This document shows positions 1 through 9,385 of a DNA stretch of 64,000 nt, piece after piece. The DNA is from Paraescarpia echinospica. Taxonomy: Eukaryota; Annelida; Polychaeta; Sabellida; Siboglinidae. Location of the stretch: the NCBI GenBank assembly GCA_020002185.1, contig CM034543.1, positions 9,189,742 through 9,253,741 on the forward strand. The letters run 5' to 3'. The number at the start of each line of letters is the position of its first letter. Positions within the stretch are counted from its first letter, which is position 1. Made by a program: the position numbers and the translations under genes. A model generated the notes under the pieces. That model worked only from the letters and a program-made list of their open reading frames with translations. It was not told the origin of the DNA and did not search any database.

Positions 1-59
1 GGAAACCATAGTCTTGAACAAGAGTTAACAATATTTAACAAGATTGCCACCCAGAGAAT

Positions 60-617
60 TAACTCTAGATGGCAGGTGGACAAGGAAGCCATTTGGCTTA
101 TCGAAAATCCAATCCATTTATCTATGTGCATCCCGCCCTTCTGAGGTATGTGTCGATTTTATTTTTAAACATATTCACGCTACTAATACCCACACAATCA
201 GCAGATAATCTGTTCCATTGATTTACAGTCCTTAATGAAAATGAGAACTATCTTATATCTAATCCACACTGCTCCTTTGCTAATGTAAATTCATGTCCTC
301 TAGTCCTTCTATCTTTCTTAACTGAGACAAAAATATTTCTATCAATATTTTTATAACCATTCATTATTTTAAGCACTTCTATCTGATCTCATCTCAATCT
401 CCTGGTCTCTAGTGTTGTTAAACCACATTCTTTTAGGCGAATTTCATGAATAAAATCCATCAGTTTTGGTATTATTTTAGTCGCTCTCCTCTGTACTCTT
501 TCTAGCATATCTATGTCCTTCTTGCGATATGGCCTCCACGCTTTTATACAATATTCTAAATGAGGCCTAACTATTGTTTTGTACAGCGGTACAATAATAA
601 TAACAATAAGATAACTT
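60..617 (-). pseudogene. CR1-like LINE reverse transcriptase, C-terminal part (relic)
   Basis: Read leftwards, this encodes the C-terminal end of a CR1/jockey-superfamily reverse transcriptase. The landmark residues are [29 protein letters not shown] and [11 protein letters not shown], followed by a tail containing SVNMFKNKIDTYL. A stop after ETRRLR (389-391) breaks the frame, so it is a fossil. It continues the RT domain found at 1051-2047 but is separated from it by an unrelated LINE fragment. The exact clade (CR1 or L2) is inference. Confidence 0.8.
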
Positions 618-639
618 CTGTTGCGCCTAAATCCTTGGA

Positions 640-1050
640 AACCAAGCTTAGAAGCGCATAAAAACAAAAGGATTGGTCAATCTCAAAATCCATAAGAAAT
701 ATTCCAGATGTCAACAGAGCTACGGTAGATAAGCGGGGTTGTAAAGATAAGTTTTTAAATGTCGACGGAATTTTGTAATATTTTCAACTGATCTAACACT
801 AAGAGGGGGCATATTCCAAAGTGTTGGTGCAGCAACAGAAAAAGCCCTAGTTCCAATGTTAGTGTTGACATTAGGAACAAAAAGTAGGTCATAACAAATA
901 TGATGGTTGCTTATTGGACAGTGCCTGGAATGTAATGGTACAGATCTTAAATATTATACGATATCGTACAGGAAGCCAATGCAAAGACTTCAAAAGTGGT
1001 ACAGAGCGAGACAAACGAGGAGATCTTGTAACTACTCTTGCTAGACAATT
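640..1050 (-). pseudogene. Second LINE fragment: RT C-terminal tail of a different family
   Basis: The minus strand encodes the landmarks LHWLPVRYRI and later APTLWNMPPL. These are typical of the extreme C-terminus of another non-LTR reverse transcriptase family. It lies inside the CR1-like RT between its palm and C-terminal parts, so it appears to be a nested, 5'-truncated insertion. It has no start codon and is not a functional ORF. Family assignment beyond non-LTR retrotransposon is uncertain. Confidence 0.6.
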
Positions 1051-2047
1051 TTGGACACGCTGACGTTTTGTGATATCCCTGCTAGAAAATACACTTTTGT
1101 ATCATCCACAAATTTCAACACCTTGCTTGTTATGTCATCGTCCAAATCGGTGATATATATATTAAGAACAACAATTGTCCTTAATATATATCAACAGGGA
1201 TCAGTACTAGGACCAATTATTGGTCCTAGTACTGATCCCTGTGGTACCCCACTCAATACCGATTTCCAGTTTGAAGCCTCCCCGTCAACTACTACACGTT
1301 GTCTTCTGTCAATCAGCCATTTTCCTATCCAGTTTATTATACAATTTCCTATGTCATGGGCCTTAAGTTTAAGCAGTAATCTTTGATGTGGTACTTTGTC
1401 GAAAGCCTTTTGAAAATCTAAGATGATATCTATTAGTGATCCCTCGTCTACCCACTTAGTGTTGTCTTCCAAAACATATTTGTTAAGCATGACCTCGCTT
1501 TTAAAAACCCATGTTGAAATGGGTTTATCAAGTTTTGTTTAACAAGATAATCCACCATGTGATCTTTAATTAGTTTTTCTTATAATTTGCAAATCACTGA
1601 TGTTAAACTCACTGGTCTATAGTTCTCTGACTTGTTTCTCGAACCTTTTTTAAATAACGGTATAATGCTGGCTTCCTTCCATTCTAAAGGAACCACTCCC
1701 TCTTCTAGTGACAACTTGAAAACTGCTGCAAGCGGTACGCTAATTTGTTCTACAATTTCCAATAGTAAATTTGGGCGGAATCCCATCCACTGCAGATGAT
1801 TTATTACCTTCATAGCCCTTATTTTCTTAGCTACTATTTCCTGGGTTACAATTAACTGTCCTAAATAGTTTTAATCTGCCCCCTTGAACTTAGCCTCTGG
1901 TACTGGCAGTGAACTAATATCTTCTCTGGTAAACACTGAACTAAAATACTCATTCAGTTCTTCTGCAATTAAGAATCCCTCTGATATTATCCTGAACTTT
2001 CTGTTTTCTTCGAACATACGCGTAAAAACTCTTGTTGTCATGTTTTA
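1051..2047 (-). pseudogene. CR1-like LINE reverse transcriptase, fingers and palm (relic)
   Basis: Leftward reading gives the RT fingers at 1580-1813 (KEASIIPLFKKG, then ENYRPVSLTSV). The palm at 1191-1490 has DFQKAFDKVPH (motif A) and SGVPQGSVLGP (motif B), and 1060-1150 has KFVDDTKVY (motif C). Stops and frame changes break it, and a palindromic insertion sits directly after motif B. The same element continues at 5226-6345, so the DNA transposon at 2050-5223 landed in it. Role when alive: target-primed reverse transcription of the LINE RNA. Confidence 0.85.
1157..1241. repeat. Nested palindromes inside the RT relic
   Basis: A 22-bp arm at 1195-1216 is perfectly inverted at 1220-1241 with a 3-nt spacer. 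Just to its left, AT-rich arms (TTAATATATAT type) at about 1157-1192 form another hairpin. The right arm is the coding sequence of RT motif B and the left arm its complement. A snap-back event during LINE insertion or repair could create this. Confidence 0.8.
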
Positions 2048-2049
2048 TA

Positions 2050-5000
2050 GTAGGGGAAGTGCACCGATATTGAACCCCCTAACTTCCGAGCCCTCTTTCT
2101 CCATTCCTGTACGTGATATCGAGGATTATTAAGGATCAGGCCACGAGTTACTACAATCTCTGTGTGCAAGCAGGAAATAGAGTCATTGCATTTGTTATTT
2201 TTTCCACAAAATGCAAAAAAAGTGTTTTTCGTAATTGGTCCAATTTGAGTAACGGGTGAAATATATTGGACTACATTGGTCCTGATATTGGACTAGGTGG
2301 TCCAATATATGTGCTTCTGGTTCAATATACGTCATCTGTCTTGATGCTTTGAAAGAAACCAAGGTTCAACACCCACTTCAGACTTATAAGAATGCATAAA
2401 TCACGAAAACTACGGCGTTCCAGTGAGCATACAAATGACATGTGACGATTAAGCGCCAAATAGATTTGACACAATTTAATTCTGAACTGAGAACAAACAA
2501 TTATATTTTGTCACGAATAGAACAATACGCCAACGAAGTGATTTTCATGATAGAATCTGTCACGGATAAACGAAGAAATCAACGAAATAATGGCCAGTAG
2601 AGTGTATAATAATGGCAAACAGACACCAGTCGGTAATTGATGGTCCCTGATCACCAAATTAGGAATACGATCTTTTACTGACACACGTCACATCGATAGT
2701 TATAGGGCATGCCACCAGCAAAAATCATATGTATCCATATCCCACAGTTTACACATTTCACCATGGTTTCTTTTCGCTCTTCGTTACACAGTAGCAAGAC
2801 TCGTTGTCACATTGACCGCTTTTTCCGTTTTGGCTGGCAGGAGAAAACTGCCGTTTTTGTCTTTTTCCTATCTTAATTGGATCTGTTGTCTTTCTATTTA
2901 TTTTGCTAACTGTTGAGTTATGCCTACTTTTGTGCCTTTTGACTTTTGTTGTTGAAGTTTTTTTTATAGGGACTGGAGGTTATGATTTCCGACTTGGTGG
3001 TTCTTCTCTTGACCCTAGAAATCGCTGGTTTTGTAATGGGAGACAGCATTGCAGGAGTGGTGACCTTTCTAACCAGCTCTGGTTGATCAGTCAGCTGCCC
3101 CGTGATTGGGACTAATGCTTCATAATGACCAGCATCTTCACTCAGGTTTATGTATTTGACCATAACTGCACCAGACTCCTGAAATTCCGTCCCAAATTCA
3201 AGTACACTCTCTCCAACGCAGACATGCACTGGTCGTTGAAGACAGCGTGCCGTCGCAACTATCTCTATCTCCTCAATAATTTCAATGGGATTCGCCATCG
3301 ATGCGATTCTGTCCTCGATAGATGCTTAACACAGTCTCTGAGGTAGATCTGTGTTCACCATCCTTTCATCAATGTTTTCATTAAGGCCAAAGTTGTCTAG
3401 CATATGTGCAATCATGTTGGATCGTAGCGCATCAGCGGAAGAAATTTATCGTATTCTCATTCGCAGGTCCTTTAAATTGCCATCGTTGTCTCTTTCTGCA
3501 TGCTGCATATCGAGATCTTGACAAATAACAACGGCTCAGAAAAAACAACGTCCATCTGCATTGGTTGCGACACACCTGAAACCACCCTGCCTGCTGCTTG
3601 TGGATGGGCATGGAACATTGGACTGTTGCTCGCTCGTGGACAGATTTTGATTGTTGGATTGTTGCTCGCTTGTAGATGGGCTTGGGTCATTAGACTGTTG
3701 TTGCTCATTCGCGGACAGGCTAGGTTTGTTAGACTGTTGATCGCTCATTGATGGGCGCGCTCGTGTGCTTGTTTTTCAGTGTTGAAGCAATGCCTTATCC
3801 CATTCGCTTCAGCCAACTGATATGCCATATCCATCAAATCTTTCCTGGTCATCCCAATCAGCATATTCTCCAGTTCTAAAACATGCTCCACCAGCATTTT
3901 CTCCAACTCTGGCGGCAGAGTGCAAGGGCGACCAAAAAACTTTCTTGGACCATTAGCAATTTTGTTTTTGTTGTTTATGTGCCGCTTCAGGGTAGCCTTC
4001 GGAATCCCATAGGTCCTGCTAGTTGCGTTGAGGCCGGCGTCTCCATTTCTGAATGATATGACCGCTCTATCCAGATCCTCTCTGTCCACTTTCCGTATTT
4101 GCCTCTGGAAAATAAAATGTGTAGCCTCAATCAATCAAACAGATGAGACATTCCCAAGTATTTTCTTGATATAATATAATAATAACGGTATTTTGTATCA
4201 AAAGCTAAATAAACCCATGTTTTAGTTTTGGTCGTTCTGGCAGGAGGGGCTAGGTTTGTATACGGAATGTTTTTGCCCAAATGAGGGTGATCGACTTATG
4301 ATGCTTGCTACGGATTAAGTATACGCGCCACATATGCAAACCTATACATTTTACAAAGCTCATAAACTTACCAATCAAATTTTGGTATATGTGGTGAGAT
4401 TTCGCTAAAATAATTTAAAATGTTGCTACGGTAATACAATTATTGACCATTGATGAAAAAATAAGAGGCAGTTTCACTTTCTTGCTTGTCTGTGAAAATA
4501 ATAGTCATGTCTATCAAACTTTAAGCAACATGTGATGATTATATTATCAATAAAACAATGAGGCGTTTTGAAGAAACAAATATTAATTTTTTTACTTTCC
4601 AGCATATTCCAACAAAACTGTCCAACAAAGTGAATATTTCAGAAAATAATATACCCCGTGTTTAAAAATGTAGGCCTCCCCTGTTAGTCAACAAGGCCCC
4701 GAGCCATAAGTAGGAGTCTAATATACACACGCAGAAACTTCAATATGACACATTTTCATATCTCATGTGTGTTGGGATGGTACGTATAGTGGACCACGGG
4801 TGTCTTATATTGGACCAGTGGTCCAACATAGGACACCCCCACTGGTCCAATATCGGTCGAAGACATAATTAACTTCTTCGATGTGATTCTCTGAAACTGT
4901 ACAATTTTCCGTCTTCAGTCCCCTCATGCAAGTTATATAGACATCATACGACACTCTATTGTGATCGTGTACAATCTACTCTGTAACAGGCTTTGCTTCA

Positions 5001-5223
5001 CGCCTTCAAAGTTGGTTAAATATTACAACGAGATGGATAAAAATACATTTTTATCACCTTTTGCGCGTCTCCGCGCTGGCTGACATTTTTCGCTCTGCGT
5101 ATAGATGGTATGTTGTGTGAAGCATCCGCCGGGCGTCACTGCGATCTAATTACTATATATAGGACGCAGAACGGACGGTGATCCAATTTAAGTACAGGTC
5201 CAATATCGGTGTACTTCCCCTAC
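2050..5223 (-). mobile_element. Tc1/mariner-pogo-type DNA transposon, 3,174 bp
   Basis: The ends are 23-bp terminal inverted repeats starting GTAGGGGAAGT, matching 22 of 23 bases, and each is flanked by TA, the target duplication of the IS630-Tc1-mariner superfamily. Subterminal copies of GGTCCAATAT in both orientations occur near 2236-2320, 4805-4860 and 5193, and are plausible transposase-binding sites. The element sits in the CR1-like LINE, which resumes cleanly at 5226. The internal coding remnant runs leftward with a Psq helix-turn-helix and an OTU-like module. I see no DDE catalytic domain, so this copy is probably non-autonomous. Confidence 0.85.
2924..4104 (-). pseudogene. Pogo-like HTH joined to a decayed OTU-like domain
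   Basis: An apparent splice acceptor (pyrimidine tract then CAG near 4105) opens an exon encoding a Psq-type helix-turn-helix. Its landmarks are KVDREDLDRAVISFRNG, YGIPKATLKRHI and GRPCTLPPELE, and it stops at 3745. In another frame from 3748 follow a Ser/Gln/Asn-rich linker and an OTU-like segment: NADGRCFF at about 3540-3563 (candidate catalytic Cys) and GHYEALVP near 3110-3125 (candidate His). The tail KSEIITSSPYKK resembles pogo-family C-termini. Three in-frame stops lie within the OTU part, one directly after CFF. The usual DDE domain is absent between HTH and OTU. The OTU call rests on motif reading only. Confidence 0.65.
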
Positions 5224-5225
5224 TA

Positions 5226-5740
5226 GCTAATTGTTGTACATAGCTTCCCTTTGAATTTCTAATTTCAGCTGTGGATTGGTTAAGTGCTTCTTTATAAATG
5301 TTGTTGTCTTCATCATTTCCAGTACATCTATATGCCTTCCACATAATTTGTTTATACTTAATTTTTCTAATGGCTTCTTTCGATAAGTGTTTCTTTTTGG
5401 ACCGTTTCCCTTGTTTTTTCAAGGGTACATATTTATCGGCTATGCATTTAATTTCACTCTTTAAGGTATTCCAGCATTCTGTTGCTGTCTTATTCTTGTG
5501 TTATTCCAGTCTATCTTTTCTAAATATTTCCTCATTTCCTTATATCTTCCTTTGTGGAAATTTCTCCTGAACTGCCTTTTATTATTTCTTTCTGATTTTA
5601 CTTTGATGGTGAAATGTATCTCGTTGGGGTCACTACTCCCCAATGGCTCACATATATTGACATTGTCAACTAATTCATTCTGTGAGGACAAAACTATTTC
5701 TAACACCTCTCACTTCTGTTTGGTTCTAGCACATGTTGAG
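5226..5740 (-). pseudogene. CR1-like LINE linker between endonuclease and RT
   Basis: The minus strand holds two open pieces, about 5461-5706 and 5227-5422, rich in Lys/Arg and Asn. This is consistent with the region between the endonuclease and RT fingers of CR1-like LINEs. It contains KYLEKIDWNNT and MWKAYRCTGND. It is interrupted by a stop and a frame change and has no separate function. Confidence 0.6.
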
Positions 5741-6345
5741 AAAGGAAAATATATTGTACTAAAACTAAAAACGTGTGGTCCTCACTCCCCGTACTCTGCT
5801 GTCCATTGTATATGCCCATGGTTAAAATCCCCCATGATAATACAGTCCCGATTGCTCACTTCCCTTATAGCGTTTTTTATTTTTTTTATTCTCTTCTATG
5901 CTTATGTTTGGACTTCGATAAACTAACCCAACCGTTAACGTTGAGTTTCCTGTAACTATGTTACACCAGACAGCTTCTTTGCAATCTGCTTCTCTTCCTA
6001 ATTTTATTTCATCAGCCTAGATATATTCTTTAATATATAAAATAACTCCACCTTCTCTTCTTCCTATTCTATCTTTCCTAAATATTACATATCCTGTCAG
6101 TCCCAATTCGGCATCTGGTATATCGGTGGTGGCCCATGATTCGGTTATACCTATTATGTGAGGGTCAATATCTTCTACCATAATGTTTAGTTCATTTCTT
6201 TTGTTTACTATACTCCTTGCATTTAAAGAAACTCATTTATATCCAGCTTCAGAACAGTTTTCCAGACTGTTCTTTGCTGATTTATTTGTACTGTCTTTAC
6301 CTATGCCTCCAGTTTCAGGCTTCTTTGTGATTCCCCCTGCGAATC
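5740..6345 (-). pseudogene. CR1-like LINE apurinic-type endonuclease (relic)
   Basis: Leftward reading gives ESWATTDIPDAELG, then IFRKDRIGRRRGGV, then VGLVYRSPN, and an MGDFNH-like site in degraded form. These are in the order expected for an APE-type endonuclease of a non-LTR retrotransposon. It contains internal stops and frameshifts. It belongs with the RT pieces at 60-617 and 1051-2047. Confidence 0.75.
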
Positions 6346-6392
6346 TAGTTTAAATAGATGCAACCTATCCCACTGTCAACAGATATAGATAT

Positions 6393-6690
6393 ATTAACAC
6401 CACGCAGATAGAGAACGTTGAAAGCTACGTCTATCTGGGATAGCGATACGATATCAGAGACAAAAACCAAGAAAAGGAGAATCAAAGAAGAATCACCTCC
6501 GGCTGAACGGCATTCGCCAAACACAGCGACATCTTAAAGGGTAACTTTGGAATCTGCTTGAAGAGACAAGTCTACAACTCATGCGTCGGCCTACTTCCAG
6601 CGATGACATACGGCGCGGAAACATGGACACTCACCATCCAGGTAAAGAACAAGCTAGCAGCCGCACAAACAAAGATGGAAAGAAGTATGG
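6393..6690 (+). pseudogene. RTE-like RT C-terminal fragment
   Basis: The plus strand encodes, across frame changes, IENVESYVYLG, then FGICLKRQVYNSC and MTYGAETWTLTIQ, then a Lys-rich tail. This matches the C-terminal part of RTE-like LINE reverse transcriptases. It is short, lacks a start and is frameshifted. It points away from the CR1-like LINE and towards the Polinton. Confidence 0.7.
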
Positions 6691-7058
6691 CGCCATCTGT
6701 CGTTCCAAGTTTGTAACATTACGTAGTGTTTTCGATTATAATTCATTGCCGTTTTGTAGATAACAGTCACCGTTCAAAAAGAACCAAGGAGCTTGTTTTA
6801 CTATCAGAATGAATCGGCAAGGTGATGTGACGTGACATTATAGAGCGTTATAACAACAGCGTAATAATACTATTTCAACGCAACAGATGGCGCTACCCAA
6901 ACGACGCAGCTTCATTATTCCAATGCTTTGATGATTCTTGCAAACCTCTCCAAAATATAATTATTTAGTATATAATTCCCCATAAAATGACCACATTACT
7001 GAGTTTTGAGTTAAAACAAAGTTGAATTGATCAATTTACCTGAAACTTCTTATACGTA
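6691..7058. other. Spacer without a recognisable gene
   Basis: I see no coding potential here. The stretch around 6770-6840 (GTCACCGTTCA, then AATGAATCGGCAAGG) weakly resembles 36945-37000 in the LINE array, suggesting a shared dispersed repeat. TACGTA at 7053-7058 directly precedes the Polinton terminus and would be its 6-bp target site if one was made. Confidence 0.5.
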
Positions 7059-7394
7059 AGTAGTGGTAAGCGGTTCGCCATCCCCGGAAGTGACCTAAGA
7101 TCAAAGGCTTTTTCGTTTTTTATAAGTAGAATTCCTACGTTTTTTACAAGTATGAGCAAGCAACGTCAAAAAGTGATTGATGGGGGTCATGAGAAAGAGG
7201 GTGTCGCCATCTACTGAATAAAGAGGAAATAAATAGGGTGAATGACGAGCTCTAGTGACTAATCAGGTACTAATTAGGATCAACCTCTAGTGACTAATCA
7301 TGTACTAATTAGGGTGGCTATGAGTAGCGCATTCACTAGAGGGTAGCACTAGCAATAGCTAAAATGTATACCCCCTAGTGACTGAAAAGCGTCG
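7059..7394 (+). repeat. Polinton left terminal repeat and ATPase upstream region
   Basis: It starts AGTAGT, and 37 positions later reaches a TGACC shared with the inverted termini ending at 26533 and 62433. It continues with shared blocks GATCAAAGGCTTTTTCG, CTAGTGACTAATCAGG and TACTAATTAGG. Polinton termini usually begin with AG. The outermost 30 bases are more diverged than the interior. The ATPase gene begins at its inner edge, so the promoter must lie in it. Confidence 0.8.
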
Positions 7395-8069
7395 ATGGTG
7401 GTGCGTATAGGCGATTGTGACGGTGTCAGCGCACCAGATGTCGCTATGGACGGAAAGTGGAAGCACCCTTTTACGTGTATAGTGTCCGGCCCTACGGGGT
7501 GTGGGAAGACTACTTTCGTTGTACGCCTGTTAAAGTTTGCTTCGTGTATGATTTCGCCGCCACCGGAGAAAATTCTGTGGTGTTACGGCCAGTGGCAGAC
7601 CGCTTACGACTCTATGGCCGGCGTGGAATTTGTAGACGGTTTGCCGGATCCGTCGCTTCTGGACGCCAAAACGAGGACGCTTCTAGTGCTCGATGACCTT
7701 ATGTCGGAGACCAATAGTAGCGTCACGACTTTGTTTACTAAAAAAAGTCACCACTGCAACGCGTCCGTCGTACAGCTTTTGCAGAATCTCTTTCCGAAAG
7801 GGAAAGAAAATCGCACAATCAGTTTAAACGCGCAGTATATGGTCCTCTTCAAGAGTCCCCGGGACGCGGGGCAAGTAGGTCACCTGGCGAAGCAGATGTA
7901 TCCGGGCAGTGTCAACTACATGGTGGAGGCGTACAAGGATGCCACGTCGGCCGCCTACGGTTACCTCCTGGTGGATCTGAAACAGGAAACGCCGGAAACC
8001 ATGCGCCTGCGTACGGAAATTTTTCCCGACGACCCCGTTCAGTACGTCTATGTGCCGACGAGACTATAA
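7395..8069 (+). CDS. Polinton FtsK/HerA-type packaging ATPase
   Basis: A 224-residue open frame from an ATG. Walker A is GPTGCGKT at residues 32-39 and Walker B is LLVLDD at 96-101, the arrangement of the A32/FtsK-HerA genome-packaging ATPases of Polintons and related DNA viruses. Its role would be ATP-driven loading of element DNA into the capsid. It is the first gene inside the terminal repeat, as in the second Polinton (61243-61917), which has exactly the same length. The stop overlaps a TATAAAAA motif for the next gene. The frame is intact, so it may still be expressed. Confidence 0.92.
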   Translation: MVVRIGDCDGVSAPDVAMDGKWKHPFTCIVSGPTGCGKTTFVVRLLKFASCMISPPPEKILWCYGQWQTAYDSMAGVEFVDGLPDPSLLDAKTRTLLVLDDLMSETNSSVTTLFTKKSHHCNASVVQLLQNLFPKGKENRTISLNAQYMVLFKSPRDAGQVGHLAKQMYPGSVNYMVEAYKDATSAAYGYLLVDLKQETPETMRLRTEIFPDDPVQYVYVPTRL

Positions 8070-8072
8070 AAA
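8065..8072 (+). promoter_or_regulatory. TATA box overlapping the ATPase stop codon
   Basis: TATAAAAA lies across the ATPase TAA (8067-8069) and 37-44 bases before the ATG at 8109. It is kept in the second copy near 20370, but the other Polinton has TATGAAAT at the matching place. This is a sequence match with sensible spacing, not proof of a promoter. Confidence 0.5.
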
Positions 8073-8108
8073 AGGTGGGGCGCGCCGCGGCCGCCGTCAT
8101 TCGACAGG

Positions 8109-8453
8109 ATGACAAAGCGCGTGAAGAGGCACATCCTTGCCCTGCAGCTGTTGCGCCGCTACAAGGGGAATACGAATCTGAGAAAGGCGGTAATCACTCA
8201 CGCGGACGCCGTCCTCATCTGCAGTCTGGCCGACTGCGCGTATAACATCCTGCGAGGGAACGTGAAATTGACGCCTAACAACCGAAAAGTGCTGACAAAG
8301 TTCAGGAACAATTTGCGCAAGTTAGCGTCGAAAAAAGTACCCATCAAACGGAAGAGGGCCGTCCTGCAGACGGGTTCGGGCGCGTTTCTGACGGCGCTGC
8401 TGGCGCCGTTGGCGAGCACCTTTCTGCCCCTCCTCAGGCAGGCTTTCGGTTGA
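8109..8453 (+). CDS. Polinton small basic protein, 114 aa
   Basis: An open frame from ATG at 8109. The protein is strongly basic up to residue about 85 (KRHILALQLLRRYKGN, then KKVPIKRKRAVLQ) and ends in a Gly/Ala/Leu-rich hydrophobic segment GAFLTALLAPLASTFLP that could be an amphipathic or membrane-active helix. I recognise it as a family found beside Polinton ATPases but know no proven function. A virion-internal or DNA-binding role is inference. Its stop overlaps the start of the next gene (TGATG at 8451-8455). The homologue at 60859-61203 carries a premature stop. Confidence 0.8.
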   Translation: MTKRVKRHILALQLLRRYKGNTNLRKAVITHADAVLICSLADCAYNILRGNVKLTPNNRKVLTKFRNNLRKLASKKVPIKRKRAVLQTGSGAFLTALLAPLASTFLPLLRQAFG

Positions 8454-9169
8454 TGCAGCACGCGAAGAAGATGGCGCTGGTAGACCCCCGGTTGGTGGAG
8501 CGTCTACTGCCGTTACTATCGCAACCGACCACGACCACGTCGCGTGTGATGAGTAGCCTGGACGGCGATATGAAAGCCGTTCTCGAGCGTGCCGATTTAT
8601 CCGAAGGCGAAAAGGTGGTGGCGTACAATCAACTGCTGAGTCGTTACAACGCCATGGAGGCGTCTCGCGCGCAGCAGCCGATGCGCGTGTCCGTAGTGAA
8701 GAACGAGTCGTCGTCCGATCAGCCGCCGCCGCCGTCGCCGCCGCCACCACCTACGTCCGATCAATTGCCGGGGGAGATGGAGAGCGAGGCCGTGAAGAGC
8801 GTACCGAAAGTGCTGAAAGAAAAGGCCCGCCTCCTGTTGGCCCGACTGAAGGCCGACCCGCTGATTCGCTGGAACGATCGAGCGGAGCTCGTGTACGACG
8901 GTACGCCTATTGCCGGAAGTAATATGGTAGATCTCGTGAACGATCTCATGCGAACGCGTAAGAGGGCCCCAGCGCCGGTTGGCTGGGAAGCGTTCGGCGA
9001 CCATATAAGGCGGCTGAACGTCCCTATGGAATTCGTCGGCAACCCCCAGCGTCGGGCGTATATACAGCGCGAGCAGAAGCGAAAGGGGCGCACTCGGTCC
9101 GTCGAGCGCGAGCAGAAGCGAAAGGGGCGCACGCGGTCCGTTGAGCGTACGCCGTGGTCCAGCTTTTAG
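8453..9169 (+). CDS. Polinton hypothetical protein with proline stretch and basic tail
   Basis: The first ATG is at 8453, one base into the preceding stop, giving 238 residues. The N-terminus is helical (LVERLLPLLSQ, AVLERADLSEGEKV), the middle a run of Ser then Pro (PPPPSPPPPP), then a conserved block RWNDRAELVYDGTPI and a Lys/Arg-rich C-terminus. That tail carries a 13-residue tandem duplication (REQKRKGRTRSVE twice) missing from the homologue at 60197-60859. Conservation of length and order suggests a genuine structural or assembly protein; function unknown. Confidence 0.8.
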   Translation: MQHAKKMALVDPRLVERLLPLLSQPTTTTSRVMSSLDGDMKAVLERADLSEGEKVVAYNQLLSRYNAMEASRAQQPMRVSVVKNESSSDQPPPPSPPPPPTSDQLPGEMESEAVKSVPKVLKEKARLLLARLKADPLIRWNDRAELVYDGTPIAGSNMVDLVNDLMRTRKRAPAPVGWEAFGDHIRRLNVPMEFVGNPQRRAYIQREQKRKGRTRSVEREQKRKGRTRSVERTPWSSF

Positions 9170-9184
9170 CGTGCCCCGTAGAGG

Positions 9185-9385
9185 ATGCCGCCCGTCCGAA
9201 GATCAGTACTCGTTGTCGTCGTAGCAGTCGTAATTGCGGCGGTCATCGTCGCCGTCCTCTTGTTCGCCGTATCGTCGTCGCCGCCGCGCGCCCCATGGTG
9301 TCCCGGCGGACTCGTGGTGCGCAACGAGACGGCCGGCGGACTCGTGGTGCGCAACGAGAGCGCCAACAACGCGACGGCCTACTGA
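9185..9385 (+). CDS. Small membrane protein with N-glycosylation sequons, overlapping integrase
   Basis: An ATG-started 66-residue frame. Residues 7-30 are almost wholly Val/Ala/Ile/Leu, a clear transmembrane segment. The C-terminal part has three Asn-X-Ser/Thr sequons (NET, NES, NAT). The homologue at 60008-60181 (57 residues) keeps start, hydrophobic segment, the GGLVVRNESANNATA block and stop, so the frame is conserved although it overlaps the integrase start in another frame. Copy 1 has an extra 30-bp duplication (GGLVVRNETA). It may be a single-pass virion or host-membrane glycoprotein; this is inference. Confidence 0.6.
   Translation: MPPVRRSVLVVVVAVVIAAVIVAVLLFAVSSSPPRAPWCPGGLVVRNETAGGLVVRNESANNATAY

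Noticed and set aside
8198..8461. Minus-strand frames opposite the Polinton hypotheticals
   Set aside because: Shadows of the plus-strand genes with no independent start signals; their similarity to 60893-61153 follows from conservation of the real gene.
9154..9294. Integrase start at 9154
   Set aside because: Needs a GTG start; the ATG at 9295 is conserved with the sister copy, and the small membrane protein occupies this stretch in another frame.
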